The translations under genes and the position numbers were made by a program. Below, piece after piece: positions 1-13,000 of a stretch of DNA of 64,000 nt. Source of the DNA: Setophaga petechia (lineage: Eukaryota; Chordata; Aves; Passeriformes; Parulidae). The stretch covers positions 2,578,501-2,642,500 of the forward strand of contig JANCRA010000028.1 of NCBI GenBank assembly GCA_024362935.1, in the 5' to 3' direction. The notes beneath the pieces were generated by a model. That model saw only the letters and a list, made by a program, of their open reading frames with translations, was not told where the DNA came from and made no database searches. Numbering within the stretch: position 1 is the first letter of the stretch; every line of letters starts with the position of its first letter.

Positions 1-647
1 AGCTGCTCCCTGAGAGATGGCAGAGCCCTGCTGTGGGGAGGAGAATTCCACTTTCACTTCTGCCTGTCATCCTTTATTCAAACAGCTTCTGCAAGGGTGA
101 GGCAGTCCCAGCTCCCACCTGGGTGAGTGAATTCCCCAGCTCAGCTCAATTACTCCTGCATGTGCCATTAGGGATGATTCCCCAAATCCTGGCCAGGCAC
201 GGCCCAGCCCCACTCATGGCCCATGGCAGGAGTTTGTCCTGAGCAGGGCACAGCACACACACATTTCCACTGCCCCCAGTTGCTCTCTGGCCTTTTCCCA
301 GCATGGAAATGACTCAAGAATGGGGATTTTGGTCACTTCTGGCAGGCACAGCCTTTTCCCCAGCGAGGCACACACGGATCCAGGCAGAAGCACAGGCAGA
401 CCAGGGGCTGCTGATGAGTGCAGGCTGCTCCTGAGGCCAGGGAGCACAGCCTGGAGATGAAGCCAGGCTGAGGGCAGTGAGATCCCAGTTATCCAGCACA
501 GCCCAGGCCTGCTGGGCCATCCTGAGAGGCCAGGCTGCACTGAGGTGCTGTCCTAGGGTGCTGTTATGATGCTTGCATTCCCATCTGTGTGTTCTGTTCA
601 TGCTGGATTCATGTTCTGTATCTTCAAGACTGGCTCTGAGGAGTGAA
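1..647. other. Unique sequence, nothing recognised
   Basis: Mixed-composition single-copy-looking sequence. Short open frames on both strands show no recognisable domain and overlap each other. No repeat or regulatory signal was recognised before the TTTTG tract. Confidence 0.5.
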
Positions 648-680
648 GTTTTGTTTTGTTTTGTTTTGTTTTGTTTTGTT
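648..680. repeat. (GTTTT)n microsatellite
   Basis: About six and a half perfect copies of GTTTT are visible. The tract lies 17 bp upstream of the inferred start of the first LTR. It may be a degraded oligo(T)-type simple repeat. Confidence 0.9.
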
Positions 681-697
681 ATCAGCTGCTCCCCCAC

Positions 698-1314
698 TGT
701 CAGAACCCAGGAAATTCCTCTGGCTGCCCTGGAGGACTCCAGACCCTGACAGAGACCTTGGCACAGAGCCCAAGACCCCTGTGCCTTTGATTTTGACCCA
801 TAGAAAAACAATTACCAACCTTTATGTGAAGGATTATAAGTCAAGAAAGTTTAAGTAGAATGACAGTGAGTTTATCACAGGGTGAAAATGTAGAATTTTT
901 GGATTTTAGAATGGGGGTTCAGGAGGCAAGATGGAGGAATCTGGGTATGTCCTGCCTTTCTCCTTCTTCTTGTCCTCCATCTTCTGCTGTGATGGTGACA
1001 CTTTTAGATTGGTTTAGAGTAGAAGCTCACTGTCTAACATAGGTGACAGGTATTGGGAAGTTATGGTAAATAATGTACATGTAGTTTTTAGTATAAAAAG
1101 ACAACACCACCTCTGGGGTGGTGAGTGTGCCTCAACTCAACCTGCCAGACAGATCTCAGCAGGTCAGAGAAAGAATGTTACAGACAAGAAACAAAAAACA
1201 ACCTTGAGAACGAGAGCAAAAGAATCCTGATTCCTTCTTCAATGACCAGGCTGGGAAAAAGCAGCTTGTCCATATCTCAGAGTCACTCTGGCCAGCAGAG
1301 ATTCTGAGACCCCA
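698..1314 (+). mobile_element. Solo LTR of an endogenous retrovirus (LTR A)
   Basis: The segment starts TGTCAGAACCC and ends near GAGACCCCA, so a final CA may have mutated to CG. A TATAAAA box lies at 1092-1098, followed by an A-rich stretch at 1176-1200 where the poly(A) signal would be expected but is degraded. Sequence and layout match, from memory, a common songbird LTR family; I cannot name the subfamily. No target-site duplication is obvious, so the edges are approximate. The short open frames inside it are not retroviral genes. No internal retroviral sequence lies on either side. Confidence 0.7.
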
Positions 1315-1317
1315 CGG

Positions 1318-1813
1318 CTGGCAGGACACACAGACAGGGCAGGACATGGTGCTGCTTTTGCTTTTTGCTTTGCTCTTGCTCCTGCTTTGCTCTTGCTTTT
1401 TGCTCCTGCTCATTAGTTAGTTCAGCTCAGCAGTCTGAATTTTCCCTGCACTGTTTCTCCTTTCCCTTTTTTGGACCAACTCGAGCCTGCTCCAGATGGG
1501 CCCTGGGAGCACCGAGAGTTTGCACCTTGTGGCTGCAGCAGCTGCCCCAGCACAGGAGGGACTGAGAACAGAGCGAGCACCCCCAGAGAGACTTTGTGAA
1601 TTTGTCATCTTTGCCAGAGCAGTGACAGAGTGGTGTCACCTGGTATTGTTCATTCTGTGTGCTGGGGGTGCTGTGCCTGTTCAATAAACAGGTTCTTTCC
1701 ACTTCTCTCCAAGGAATCCTTCCTGATCTGGTTGTGAGGAGGATCTGTGTGGGTTTGCTGTCTGGAGGGGCCCCTTTGGAGGTTTTCTCCCAAATTTGCC
1801 CTAAACCAGGACA
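1318..1813 (+). mobile_element. Second LTR, directly downstream of LTR A (LTR B)
   Basis: The segment begins near TGGCAGGACAC and ends CCAGGACA. It has a pyrimidine-rich U3-like part (1350-1410) made of reiterated TGCTTT/TGCTCC words, and an AATAAA poly(A) signal at 1683-1688. Its end sequence, from TTCTCCCAAATTTGCCC, matches a songbird LTR family I recognise from memory. It has the same orientation as LTR A but an unrelated sequence, so the two are not the LTRs of one provirus. I could not find a clean target duplication, so the 5' edge is uncertain by tens of bases. Confidence 0.6.
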
Positions 1814-3807
1814 CCTGCCTTCAACCAGCCAGAAAAGAGCAGCAGCATATCTCATGCAGAACTCAATGTCAGATTGCAAAGAAAACATATTTTATCAATG
1901 ATCAAGAACAAATCTGGCTGTATGAAAACAAACAAAAGGAGAACTGCATGGCAAGAAATAACCAAAATACTACAGGATAAATCAAGGGCTGTTATTTCTG
2001 ATTGCAATCATGATTAACAGCTGTCATTTCAAAACTTCTATTTATATCTGTCCTGCTACTGACAGAAGTTGGACAAATACTCCTTGTACAGCACTCCCAT
2101 GTCACCCACTGCATTAAAGGTGGTTTGGGTCTGGAGCAAGAACTCTCCACTGCATTTCTAACAAGGCCATGCACACCACAACTGCCTAAACAGGGGAGCA
2201 GCACAAGGAAAGCAAACCAGAGGTGAGATAATGAGGAGGAAGAATATTTACAGCACACAAGTTTAGGCAGTAAATATGGAAAAAGAATTCACACCATGTG
2301 TGGACTCTGAGCATTATTAATGCAAAGACATTTTTCACCTCGGGGAAGAAAAATCTTGTTACCTGAGAGATACAATAAAACATTAGGAGAGGCTCTCTGT
2401 TTACCTCTTGATATACAATCTTATGACAACCAATGCAGATGCTCCAAGAAATTGCCAGCTTCTGAGGACCCAGGCCTCCGTGCCATCATCCTGGGATCTG
2501 ACATCCCTACCAGAAATGAAGCTTAATTTTTTTTGCTTACTTTTATGGTATAAGTGAGGTAAACCAATAAAGACAACATCTTATCTTTTGTTTCCTTCCT
2601 ACCTTTAATTAGAAGAAAAAAATAACGTTTCTGTTCCAAAACTCTTTTTATGGGAAAAAAAACCAAACATGTGTACATTCTTTCAATTTCCTGTTGACAA
2701 TAAAAAAAAAATCTAAATTGAACAAATAACCACAAACAATTTTCTAATCAGGTCGATGATACAGAACAAGGGTGTCTTTAACTCACTTATTCTACAGCAC
2801 TGCTGGTCATTTCCTGCTGCCTCTGAGCTCCAGAGCCTGCTGCTGCACTTGCTCAAGAAATTGGAGTAGGGGAACTCATCCCCTACAACCTTAAGTGGGG
2901 GAGATCCAGCAAAGGAGCAGAGCTCCCCCCCTGTGCTCCTGGGGAGAGTTTGGCTATTTAGCATTGTTATTGCAGACACACCAAGGCATGGGGCTCTGCT
3001 GGCAGGAGCAGGAGCTGAAGCAACCCGGGCTAAGAATAAACAGCATCCTCGCCAGGCGGGGGTGGGGGAGGAAGAAACAGGCATTTATTTCCAGATCCTC
3101 TTCTCCTTCATTATATGCTTGGGCAACCTTAGATCCACAGCACACAGAAGGTACTCTGAAGGAGGTCTGTAGCTCTGTTTTATCTAAGTTTCACAGAGAA
3201 TGCAGCCCATCATTTTTTCTGTGCTGTTTATACAGAAATCAAAGATAAATTTGGCATAAACTCATCACACCCCAGAATCATACATACATTATACACCACA
3301 GAAAGTGTAACAGACTCGCTCTGTTCCCCAGCTCCTGTTAAGAGTGGTATGAAACAGCAAGCTGTTGGCAATTGCAGCAAATGAAGCGTATTTCAGCACA
3401 CTTCAAAAGCTGAATTGCAAAAAAATATAGGCTTCTCCTGACCCTTTGCATTTTGATGGTTGCACAGTGAGAAACACGGCCTTTAAAATTACACCTTGCA
3501 AACTCTCCATTGTACCAATCAATCTGTGCAGGCAGCCTGCCCAGCCCAGGCTGGGAGCAGTGGGATGGGGAGCCAGGCTCTGGCTGCTCAGGGACAGCCA
3601 GGGGGGCTGCAGCCAGGGTGGGACCCACCTGCCCTCCCAGGCTTTACCCAGCCCTGCTGCTGGGCTTCTTTGAGTCCCAGCCTGGATTTACAGGGCCCTC
3701 CCTAGGCCCTGTGTAATGGAAACTTGTCTTTGTCTGGTTAAAAAACACCTCTGAGAAACACAGATGTGCAGTGCCACAGGAGTGCCATCCTTGTCTGCAT
3801 GGATATA
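1814..3807. other. Unique sequence, nothing recognised
   Basis: Mostly AT-rich DNA (1880-2750) followed by GC-richer sequence (2800-3720). It contains a short (A)n run near 2701. No coding exon, LTR or CR1 fragment was recognised. The open frames are short and overlap on both strands. Confidence 0.5.
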
Positions 3808-5062
3808 CATCCATCCACACTCTGATCCATCCATCCATCCATCCATCCATCCATCCATCCATCCATCATCCATCCATCCATCCATCCATCATCCATCCAT
3901 CCCTCCATCCATCCACACTCTCATCCATCCATCCACACTCTCATCCATCCATCCATCATCCATCCATCCATCCATCCATCCATCCATCCATCCATCCATC
4001 CACACTCTGATCCATCCATCCATCCATCCATCCATTCATCCATCATCCATCCATCCATCCATCCATCATCCATCCATCCATCATCCATCCATCATCCATC
4101 CATCCATCATCCATCCATCCATTCATCCATCATCCATCCATCATCCATCATCCATCATCCATCCATCCATCATCCATCATCCATCCATCCATTCATCCAT
4201 CATCCATCCATCCATCCATCATCCATCATCCATCCATCCATCATCCATCCATCATCCATCCATCATCCATCATCCATCCATCCACACTCTGATCCATCCA
4301 TCCATCCATCCATCCATCCATCCATCCATCCATCCATCATCCATCCATCCATTCATCCATCATCCATCCATCCATCCATCCATCCATCCATCCATCCATC
4401 CATCATCCATCCATCCATCCATCCATCCATCCATCCATCCATCATCCATTCATCCATCATCCATCCATCCATCCATCCATCCATCCATCCATCCATCATC
4501 CATCCATCATCCATCCATCCATCCATCATCCATCCATTCATCCATCATCCATCCATCCACACTCTGATCCATCCATCCATCCACATTCTGATCCATCCAT
4601 CCATTCATCCATCATCCATCATCCATCCATCCATCATCCATCCATCATCCATCCATCATCCATCCATCCATCATCCATCCATCCATCATCCATCCATCCA
4701 TCCATCCATCCATCATCCATCCATCATCCATCCATCCATCCATCCATCCATCATCCATCCATCCATCATCCATCCATCATCCATCCATCATCCATCCATC
4801 ATCCATCATCCATCCATCATCCATCCATCCATCATCCATCCATCCATCCATCCATCCATCCATCCATCCATCCATCCATCCATCCCATCATCCATCCATC
4901 CATCCATCCATCATCCATCCATCATCCATCCATCATCCATCCATCCATCCATCATCCATCCATCATCCATCCATCCATCATCCATCATCCATCCATCCAT
5001 CCATCATCCATCCATCATCCATCCATCCATCATCCATCATCCATCCATCATCCATCCATCCA
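3808..5062. repeat. ATCC/ATC simple-repeat array 1 (about 1.25 kb)
   Basis: The array is almost entirely CATC tetramers with frequent loss of one C, giving CATCAT steps. Larger blocks recur: CACACTCTGATCC or CACACTCTCATCC interruptions cluster near 3816-4010 and recur at about 4283 and 4558, and ATTCATCCATCATCC recurs about seven times. A (CATC)n tract has no stop codon in any of the six frames (His-Pro-Ser-Ile forward, Asp-Gly-Trp-Met reverse). The long open frames across it therefore carry no coding evidence. The complementary strand is (GGAT)n, which is G-rich. Confidence 0.95.
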
Positions 5063-6109
5063 CAATCCCATCCTTACATGTACAATTTCTGGCTGTTATT
5101 CAGATGTTTACACCACTTACACTTCTCACTTCTGTTCTGCACATCCCCAAACCAGATTTTAGGAGTTCTGGGGAGAGTCATGAGCTCTTGCTGCCATGCC
5201 TGTCCCCCTCTCCCCAGGAGTGCCCAACAAGGAGCAGTGTACATGGATTGCCTGCAGCACTTCTCACCAGTGACTGCTTTTTGTGGTCCCATTTAGGTTT
5301 GCTCACTTAGGGAATGGAGAACCAAGCTGGCAGTTTTAGCCAACATTCTGTGCCTGTTTCAGAGCAGGTGTCAATGATGAGTTTCCAGACCCTTGCTAGC
5401 CCACTGTCACCCCTGGTTTTGGTGGTGACAGGCACAGGGGACTCGGGGACTCTGTCCCAGCCTCAGCCCAGGACCTGTGAGCAGTTCCAGTTTCTGTCAC
5501 ACAGGAAAGGCCAGGTGACGTAGGAAAGTGAAGGTAAATTCTACTTTTAACTTGAATCTTCAGAAAGGGGTAAGGACAGAACTATTACCTCACTGAGCCC
5601 AGTGTCTGATATCCAACTTTCTAAGGAGGCCTCTGGCTGCCTTTGAAATGTGTAACTTAGGGAAAGAACACCTTGGTAAGAAAATCTGATCAATCACACG
5701 ATGGAACAAACAGAAAATAGGCCAGGTTGAAAAACTCCAACAGCTCTGCAGCTCTAGAACTGTCCACAAATCCAGCTGAGAGGCTCCCTCTGCTTTAATG
5801 AGGGGAAACACAACCCCAAGGTAGCTCCTGTAGAGTTCCACCTGTTTCAAGCCCACAGGACAGCTGCTCCTCATGTGCAAAGGAGATGCAAGAAGGGATG
5901 AGACCTTTTGGAATACCTGAAGAGGAGAAGCAGCCTGAGAAAGAGCAGGGTGACTGTCTTGAATTAAGTAATGGTGACCACCATCCTTCCCTTCCTCAGT
6001 GCAGACCACTAATGTGACACCAGCTAACAGCACAGAAGTAAATAAATGTCTTGAAGGAGGAAGTATCAGTATTCATGGATGGACCTTGAGATGCTTACCT
6101 CTGCTAACA
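5063..6109. other. Unique sequence between the two ATCC arrays, nothing recognised
   Basis: Single-copy-looking sequence. A minus-strand open frame (about 5590-6033, 147 codons) shows no recognisable domain and is within chance length for a window of this size. Confidence 0.45.
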
Positions 6110-6500
6110 TAAAGGAGCCCTGTTATTTCATTGTTCAATATAAGCCCAAAATAAATATTTAATAAGTTGGTTGCATAAATAATGATTTGAAGGTTGAGCT
6201 ATTGGCTTAAAACTCTAATACTATTTTAAGCCGTTTAACTGCCCAGCTAGATAAATTATTCAAGGCTTAAAAGTCATCCTGTGGTCTCTGTACAAGGAGA
6301 AAACTAGGAAGTTGTAACAATAATGCCAAAAGCAGGGCAAGATCAATCAAACCACATGATCACTAACACAAACAAGCAGCAATTAAGCAGCAATCAAGAC
6401 CAATCTGACTGGGGTTGATGTCCTTTTATGCCAATACTCTCAGCCCAAAGAGCAAAACTTAATAATGTTTTGCAATTTATCAAGGGAGCCATAACTCTGC
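6110..6500. other. Candidate conserved non-coding element
   Basis: AT-rich unique sequence dense in homeodomain- and TALE-like words: TAATAAG, TTAAGCCG, AGATCAATCAAA, GCAATTAAGCAGCAATCAAG. It has no repeat content and no credible open frame. The conserved-element call is inference from composition only; no alignment was possible. Confidence 0.25.
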
Positions 6501-6960
6501 TCTCAGTGACTTGGCCAAGAGGCTATTATGATAGCATTTCTCTATAATTTAATAATGTGAAGGAAGGAGGGGGGAGAGGGAGTAAAAGCATTTTGACATA
6601 TAACTCACATCTATACATATTGTATTTTCCTCCTGCTTGAATGAGAGAAGCAGAAGTCACAACAATATACCTCAGTACCAATTTGTTAGCAGGAAAGGGA
6701 AGCTGAAGTATCTGGCAAAGAAAATCTATTTGAAGCAGCACAGAAGGGAAGGGAATGAAGCATCTGAATTCATTAGCAGCTGTCATTGATGTGGAGATGA
6801 GTTTAGTCATCACAAATAACTCAGGAGAAAAGCAAAGGGAGGAACTATTGTTGAAGTTGTTTGAATCTGGATGAGTTCTGATAGATGGCAAGGTGCCACT
6901 GGGGAACACTTGTGGTGCACCTGCCTCTGTCTGAGGGAAGCTCTGGGCAGAATCAGCATC
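6501..6960. other. Unique sequence, nothing recognised
   Basis: A minus-strand open frame of 154 codons (6526-6990) lies here and has no recognisable family signature. I treat it as chance. Confidence 0.4.
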
Positions 6961-7080
6961 CCAGAATTTTGAGAGGAGCTCTGAACACACTCAGCTATCC
7001 AGAATCTTCAGGGGAGCTCTGAACACACTCAGCTATCCCAGAATTTTGAGATGAGCTCTGAACACACTCAGCTAACCCAG
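6961..7080. repeat. Three-copy tandem repeat, unit about 39 bp
   Basis: Three units begin at 6961, 6999 and 7038. Each starts CCAGAATYTT and carries GAGCTCTGAACACACTCAGC. Differences between copies are few, which suggests recent local duplication. The array ends about 105 bp before ATCC array 2. Confidence 0.9.
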
Positions 7081-7185
7081 TGTTTTGGATCTTCATTTTT
7101 CTTTCTGCACACCTCTCTCTCTCCCTCCCTCATCTAAGCAATAATGTAAAATACATTGCAGCACTGTGCTTTCTGACTGTTCTGT

Positions 7186-8206
7186 CCATCCATCCATCAT
7201 CCATCCATCCATCCATCCATCCATCATCCATCCATCCATCCATCCATCCATCCATCCATCCATCAGTGATCCATCCATCCATCCATCATCTATCCATCAT
7301 CCATCCATCATCCATCCATCATCCATCCATCCATCCATCCATCCATCCATCATCCATCCATCCATCCATCCATCATCCATCATCCATCATCCATCCATCC
7401 ATCCATCCATCAGTGATCCATCCATCCATCCATCCATCCATCATCCATCATCCATCCATCCATCCATCCATCATCCATCCATCCATCCATCCATCCATCA
7501 TCCATCCATCCATCCATCATCCATCATCCATCCATCCATCCATCCATCATCCATCCATCCATCCATCATCCATCATCCATCCATCCATCCATCATCCATC
7601 CATCATCCATCATCCATCCATCATCCATCATCCATCCATCCATCCATCATCTATCCATCATCCATCCATCCATCCATCATCCATCATCCATCCATCCATC
7701 CATCATCTATCCATCATCCATCCATCATCCATCCATCCATCATCCATCCATCCATCCATCATCCATCCATCCATCCATCATCCATCCATCATCCATCCAT
7801 CCATCCATCATCCATCCATCCATCATCCATCCATCATCCATCCATCCATCCATCCATCATCCATCCATCCATCCATCCATCCATCATCCATCCATCATCC
7901 ATCCATCCATCCATCATCTATCCATCATCCATCCATCATCCATCCATCCATCATCCATCCATCCATCATCCATCCATCATCCATCCATCCATCATCCATC
8001 CATCCATCATCCATCCATCATCCATCCATCATCCATCCATCCATCCATCATCCATCCATCCATCCATCCATCATCCATCCATCATCCATCCATCATCCAT
8101 CATCCATCCATCATCCATCCATCCATCCATCATCCATCCATCATCCATCCATCATCCATCCATCCATCATCCATCCATCATCCATCATCCATCCATCCAT
8201 CCCTCC
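7186..8206. repeat. ATCC/ATC simple-repeat array 2 (about 1.0 kb)
   Basis: It has the same CATC/ATC make-up and strand as array 1 but different interruptions. CAGTGATCC occurs twice (about 7263 and 7412), and CATCTATCC occurs four times (about 7288, 7650, 7708, 7916). The CACACTCT words of array 1 are absent. Open frames of about 390-400 codons cross it only because the repeat has no stops. Confidence 0.95.
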
Positions 8207-9879
8207 AGTTCAAAGTTTCACCTTGAACTACTTTTACCAGTTGAAATAGTGAGTCCTGCTGTTTGCAAATGTCAAAAAAACCAAACAAAACAAAAATCTG
8301 ATCAATCTTGTAGTCTGTCCCCAGTCATCAGTGAGCAGAGGTATTTAATGCTCAATAGATCTGATGAGCTGGTTGCCTGAGCCCAAGTCCAAACCCACCT
8401 TTATTTCCAGAAGATCATTCTGCCAGGCAGTGTCACCCATCCCTGTGCTGGCAGCCTCAGCAGAGAGGTGGCATCAGGGTGAGACCCAATGGCCACCAGA
8501 ATCCCAGGGGACAACTGCAGGGTTGCCACCATCTTCAAGGGATGCAGAAGCCATTTAGGAACTGGGAACCACCATAAACACTTGATGGGCTGTTTCTGTA
8601 CCTTATACTGATAAACTCCCTAATTTAACTTCTCTTTTCTATGCTTTAAAATTATATTAAACTTACCCATCTTGAAAATACAGTCATATATTAGATAAGT
8701 GGAGCTTTATTATTGTTTCAAGATAAGTGCAAAAAATCTATAATAGAGGACTACTATCAAATTACTGTTACTTGAATTAATCCTCATCCTGGCATTTAAT
8801 AATTTGTAAAGTGCTTATTCAGAAAAAGGTCAAAAATCACTTGGAAAGATATGTTAATGGCTCTCTAAGTAATGTTTAGACTTGCTGAATAAATTTTCAC
8901 ACTTAAGTCACGTATAACAAGCATTACAAAATGTATTCTAAATGGTGCTCTTCACACTGGAGAGCTGTGTGTACATACATGTTACAGCTCCCCAGCAGAC
9001 AGCACTTCAGCACTTAGTTAAATTCACCTCAGAAATAAAGTGAGCTTATCTTTGCTGTTATGCCAGAAATAGATCCAATGTATGCTCTCATAAAGAGGAA
9101 TATTCACCTGAGTCAGGGCCTGCAGGAGCCCATTATTGTTCATTTGGATGATTAAAAAACCCATCAGAAATGATAAACCCAAATACTGTCAAACCCTACC
9201 TTCCCCAAAACTCAATCTTAAAAAAAAATTAAACAAAAAGTAAAAAGCTGTAAATAATTGGAAATGGAGGAAGACAAAGCCATGTGCTGATGGATCAACA
9301 CGGAATCCCTTCCAAGCTTTGAAATATTTGGGCTTTAAAATGACCCACAAGACTTAAAACCTAAGTATCAGCATGTGAGAAAATACCATATTACAGTTTA
9401 AATCAACCATTATACAGGCTCAGCAAGCATCAGCACGCTCCTTCCATGCACTAAAAAACGTCAGCTTCTCCTTGGTGTATAATCATTTGTGAAATAAAGC
9501 AGGCATGCAAAATATGGGTGGCAGGCAGCAAATGCTGAGATTTGGGGCACCAAGGTGTTTTAAAATTGTTTTTCACTTTTGCATCCAGCATCCATTGAAA
9601 TCTCAACAGATCAAAGTTTTGCAGACAAGGAAAAAAAAGCCTACAAAATTAATAACTATTTAAGTATTCTGTTTCATCATGATAACAAACAGATGGTTTT
9701 AATATTCTAGAGGCTAATTTCTGAACAATTAAAAACACAGCAAGACATTAACATCTAATGAAACATTTTAACTACCAGTATATGCATCTGCCATTAATTT
9801 CCACACAGTAAGGTCTTGGTTCTCTTCAATCTGTTCTTTATTAAGGAAAGTTTTTCCACTCTGAATTTAGTGAAGTAGA
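8207..9879. other. AT-rich unique sequence
   Basis: AT-rich, single-copy-looking DNA without long open frames, LTRs or CR1. Short A-rich tracts occur near 8275 and 9222. Confidence 0.5.
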
Positions 9880-10060
9880 GAATTAACAACTGTTTTCAAT
9901 CAGCAATCAGCATGGTATTTCGCCAGTGTGCATTGAAAGCGTCCACACTATCAGACATAAATTTACTCCTATGATGGCTTTGATCTGCACACTGAGTGGA
10001 GATGTTAGAGGGAATTCATTTTCTAATTCCATTTTCATTTAGAACACAGGAATTAACCCT
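9880..10060. other. Candidate conserved non-coding element
   Basis: Unique sequence that keeps CpGs (TTTCGCC, AAGCGTCC) inside AT-rich surroundings, plus ATTAAC and TAATTCC-type words. The call is inference from texture only. Confidence 0.2.
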
Positions 10061-13000
10061 TCACAGATCTCATGGCCCTTTTTAGCTACTTCAGATAAAG
10101 GACACCTACTTAAAATGTTGTGCCTTACACATTTCTTACAACCCAGCCAAAAACAAACTCATTTTTTAAAAATCAATGAAAGCATTCTCATGCAAACTGT
10201 ATGGAATAAAGTTCTTCAAAGGACAGGGGAATTCTATATTTATGAGCCTCTAATTTATATTTCCTTTTTTCATCTATGATAAGAACATGGGGTAGTATTC
10301 ATCAAAGCTCTACCCATGCAAACACTAGTTGATATTAAAAAAATCTCTATGTCCCATAGAAGCTAATTCCTGTGTTCCCTCTTCAGATATGCAGCTGATG
10401 AATTTTTCTGCAGGTTTTCCCCAATTTAGCAGGTTATCATTTAAATCAAGCCAAGGCAAGTCCTTCTCTTGGCTCCCAGGGTGCAGCAAAAGGCTGATGT
10501 TATTCAATATTTGTTGTCAACGCCTGGCTACTGTAGGAATGAAGGCAATAAATAAATATCTTGAGGAATAACTCCAAACACCTCCTGTGGGGCTGGAACA
10601 CAGGCTCCCTGTGCATTAAACACGTAGGCACCTCCCTAAATGTCTCTGGTTTTCAAAAGGGTTAAGTCAGCAAGGAACTGGGAATGATTTTAACAGAAAC
10701 CACATTCTGCCCAGGTTCCTGTTTTGCTTTTAATTATGTAATTTATGTAAACATGGAATTGCAAGGCTAAACTAATAAACATTGAAAAAAGCCTTGAGAA
10801 AACATAGATTTGGGGAAGGAGCCAGCTGCAGGAGTCTGATCCTGGATTCACTTTGTGCTGTTCAGTGGGGATTTCATGGTGCACCAAGAAATGTTTGTAC
10901 TGCAGTTAGGTAGAACAGGAGAAACTCTGGTTACTGCTTCAGTCAGGAGAAACAGGGCCATGAACCTGGGCCCTACCTGCACACTGCTGCCCCACCAAGG
11001 GCTATTACCTGTTCCATCTCCCTCCCTGGAATTTACACCACAAATAACATTCTGGGCTCAATGCACTTCCAGCAATAATTACATATTTCCATAGAAATTT
11101 CTGTAACAGACCACCTACAGCAAAAACACATCCCAGCCCCATCACACTGAGGGCCTGTACCCTTCTCAGAGGCTTGGCCTGAACAAAGCTGGCTCTGCCT
11201 CAGAACTTGCTTTTTTCCTTTTTTAAATAGGCTATTGCAGGTTTAAGGCCAGATGCAGAGAGGCTGAGAACACCCACAAACCTATTTGGAATTTCCAAAA
11301 ACCCATTTCTTTGTGTTTCCAAAGTCTGGAACCAGAACAGTAGTTAGGTCAGGAGGACATGAAAGATTATTTATTTGACTTCAAGCACTGTCATCACAAT
11401 GAATTTTGGGGATTAGGGCAGGGAGTTTCTGCTGTGCTGAGCAGAGGCAGGGGTGTAACCTCACTGAAAGACAAGAAATGAGCTCTTGGCTCATTTGATA
11501 TCCACTTTTGGGGCAGTGAAATATGGCTGAAGTGGGGGCCCTGGAGATGCCAGATGGGATTTCAAGAGACCTTTCCAGCCAGTCCTATCTGGTTCAGAGC
11601 AATGTGCATGCTGAAATGACTGCACTGGGAGTTTGCCATGTAACCATTAGCTCCATAACCACCATTAATATACCTTGGAGGCTTTGCCTTATTTTTATAT
11701 GTCAGACAGTTTCAGGCTAGCACTGTATTTAGTGAGGAGAGCACAATATTAAAATGTGACTTTCATACTTTTTATGCTCCAAGTGCCTGGATCTGCTCTT
11801 GGCACACTACAAAAATAATACTTTTATGATTCAGTTTTTCCATGAAATATTTATAATACAAGTATTGAGTGATGGAAGTGCCAGAATATTACAATTGCTG
11901 CACTTGAATTCCTGGAGATTGGAAGCTTTTGTTTGGTCTAGCAGCGTGAAGGAAAAGCGTCCTGCTAAACATCTGTCTCTCCCTGCAGAACCACATGGGA
12001 AATAAAGATTTTGGGGCAGCTCTGCCTGAAGCCTGGAGTCCTCAGCTCACCCACTGCAGTCTGAGGAGTGTCAGCACCACAAAATCCCAGAGCAGAGGAA
12101 GGCACAGACCCAGGTGGTGCCCCAGCCCAGAAGGAGGAGGGGTCCCTGCACCCCTCCTGACAGGCAGAGCCTGAGCTGAGGCAGCCCCAGCCTGCTGCAG
12201 CCATGCAGGGAGCCCTGCAGCCCTGCAGCTGCATTGGGGCACTGCCCTCCCCTGCAGGAGTTACCTGCACAGCCCCACTGCATCCCCTGCCTGCACTGTG
12301 CCCTGTCCCACCTGCATGGACATGCACCAACCCCTCTCCTCTGCTCCCTGTCCCACCTTCCTGTGCCTCAGCACTGTTAGCAGGGTCTCCACTCCACTCC
12401 TTTTAAACTGAATCGCCCCAATCCTTTCAAGCCTCTCTTGCAGACCACACTTTCAGACTTTCTCCACGTACTCCACGTATTTCTCACATCAATTATTTCC
12501 TATTCTGAAGAGAAACTCCTGCAATATCCACTTGGAAATACAGAACCATAGAAATCACACTGATGCAAAATGAGTATGAACTGAAATATTAAGGATGAAA
12601 TGGGTACTGAGAGCTGTGGCCTGAATTCAGCCAACAGACAGGTCAGGCAGGTTCACTGCTGGGTGCCAGTCTTGAGACACCTGGAAATATCTGCAGTGAT
12701 CACCTGAAGTGTTCTCAACACAAACCTTTGGAATTTATGCTGCTATTTCCCTCCTGGAACTGCTGTTAACTTCTTTTCTAAATAATACCAGATCTGTAAA
12801 AGATATTTCCTGAACAGAAGTAGTTACAAGTATAGATACAATTTATAGAAGAGCTGTTCAGGAGAGGCTTTGTTTAGTTCACTGCACCTTGATTTAGATC
12901 TCTCCTCATTCAAAACCTTATCTGAAACAGGCCTTTTTCTAAATATTAAGAGTTTTCAATAGAATTTTTCCTTCTTAGTAGCTTTTATTCCCTGAGTTGG

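Noticed and set aside
698..1813. LTR A and LTR B as the two LTRs of one element
   Set aside because: Their sequences are unrelated and almost nothing lies between them.
3764..4567. Open frame of 267 codons rich in His-Pro-Ser-Ile
   Set aside because: It lies in (CATC)n, which has no stop in any frame. Loss of single bases only changes the phase of the same peptide, so openness is not evidence of coding.
3808..8206. Telomeric or centromeric satellite
   Set aside because: The unit is ATCC/ATC, not TTAGGG or a known long avian satellite, and the arrays are short and flanked by unique DNA.
7080..8380. Open frames of 389 and 404 codons
   Set aside because: Same cause as array 1: stop-free simple repeat with ordinary flanks. 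No domain, splice or promoter support.
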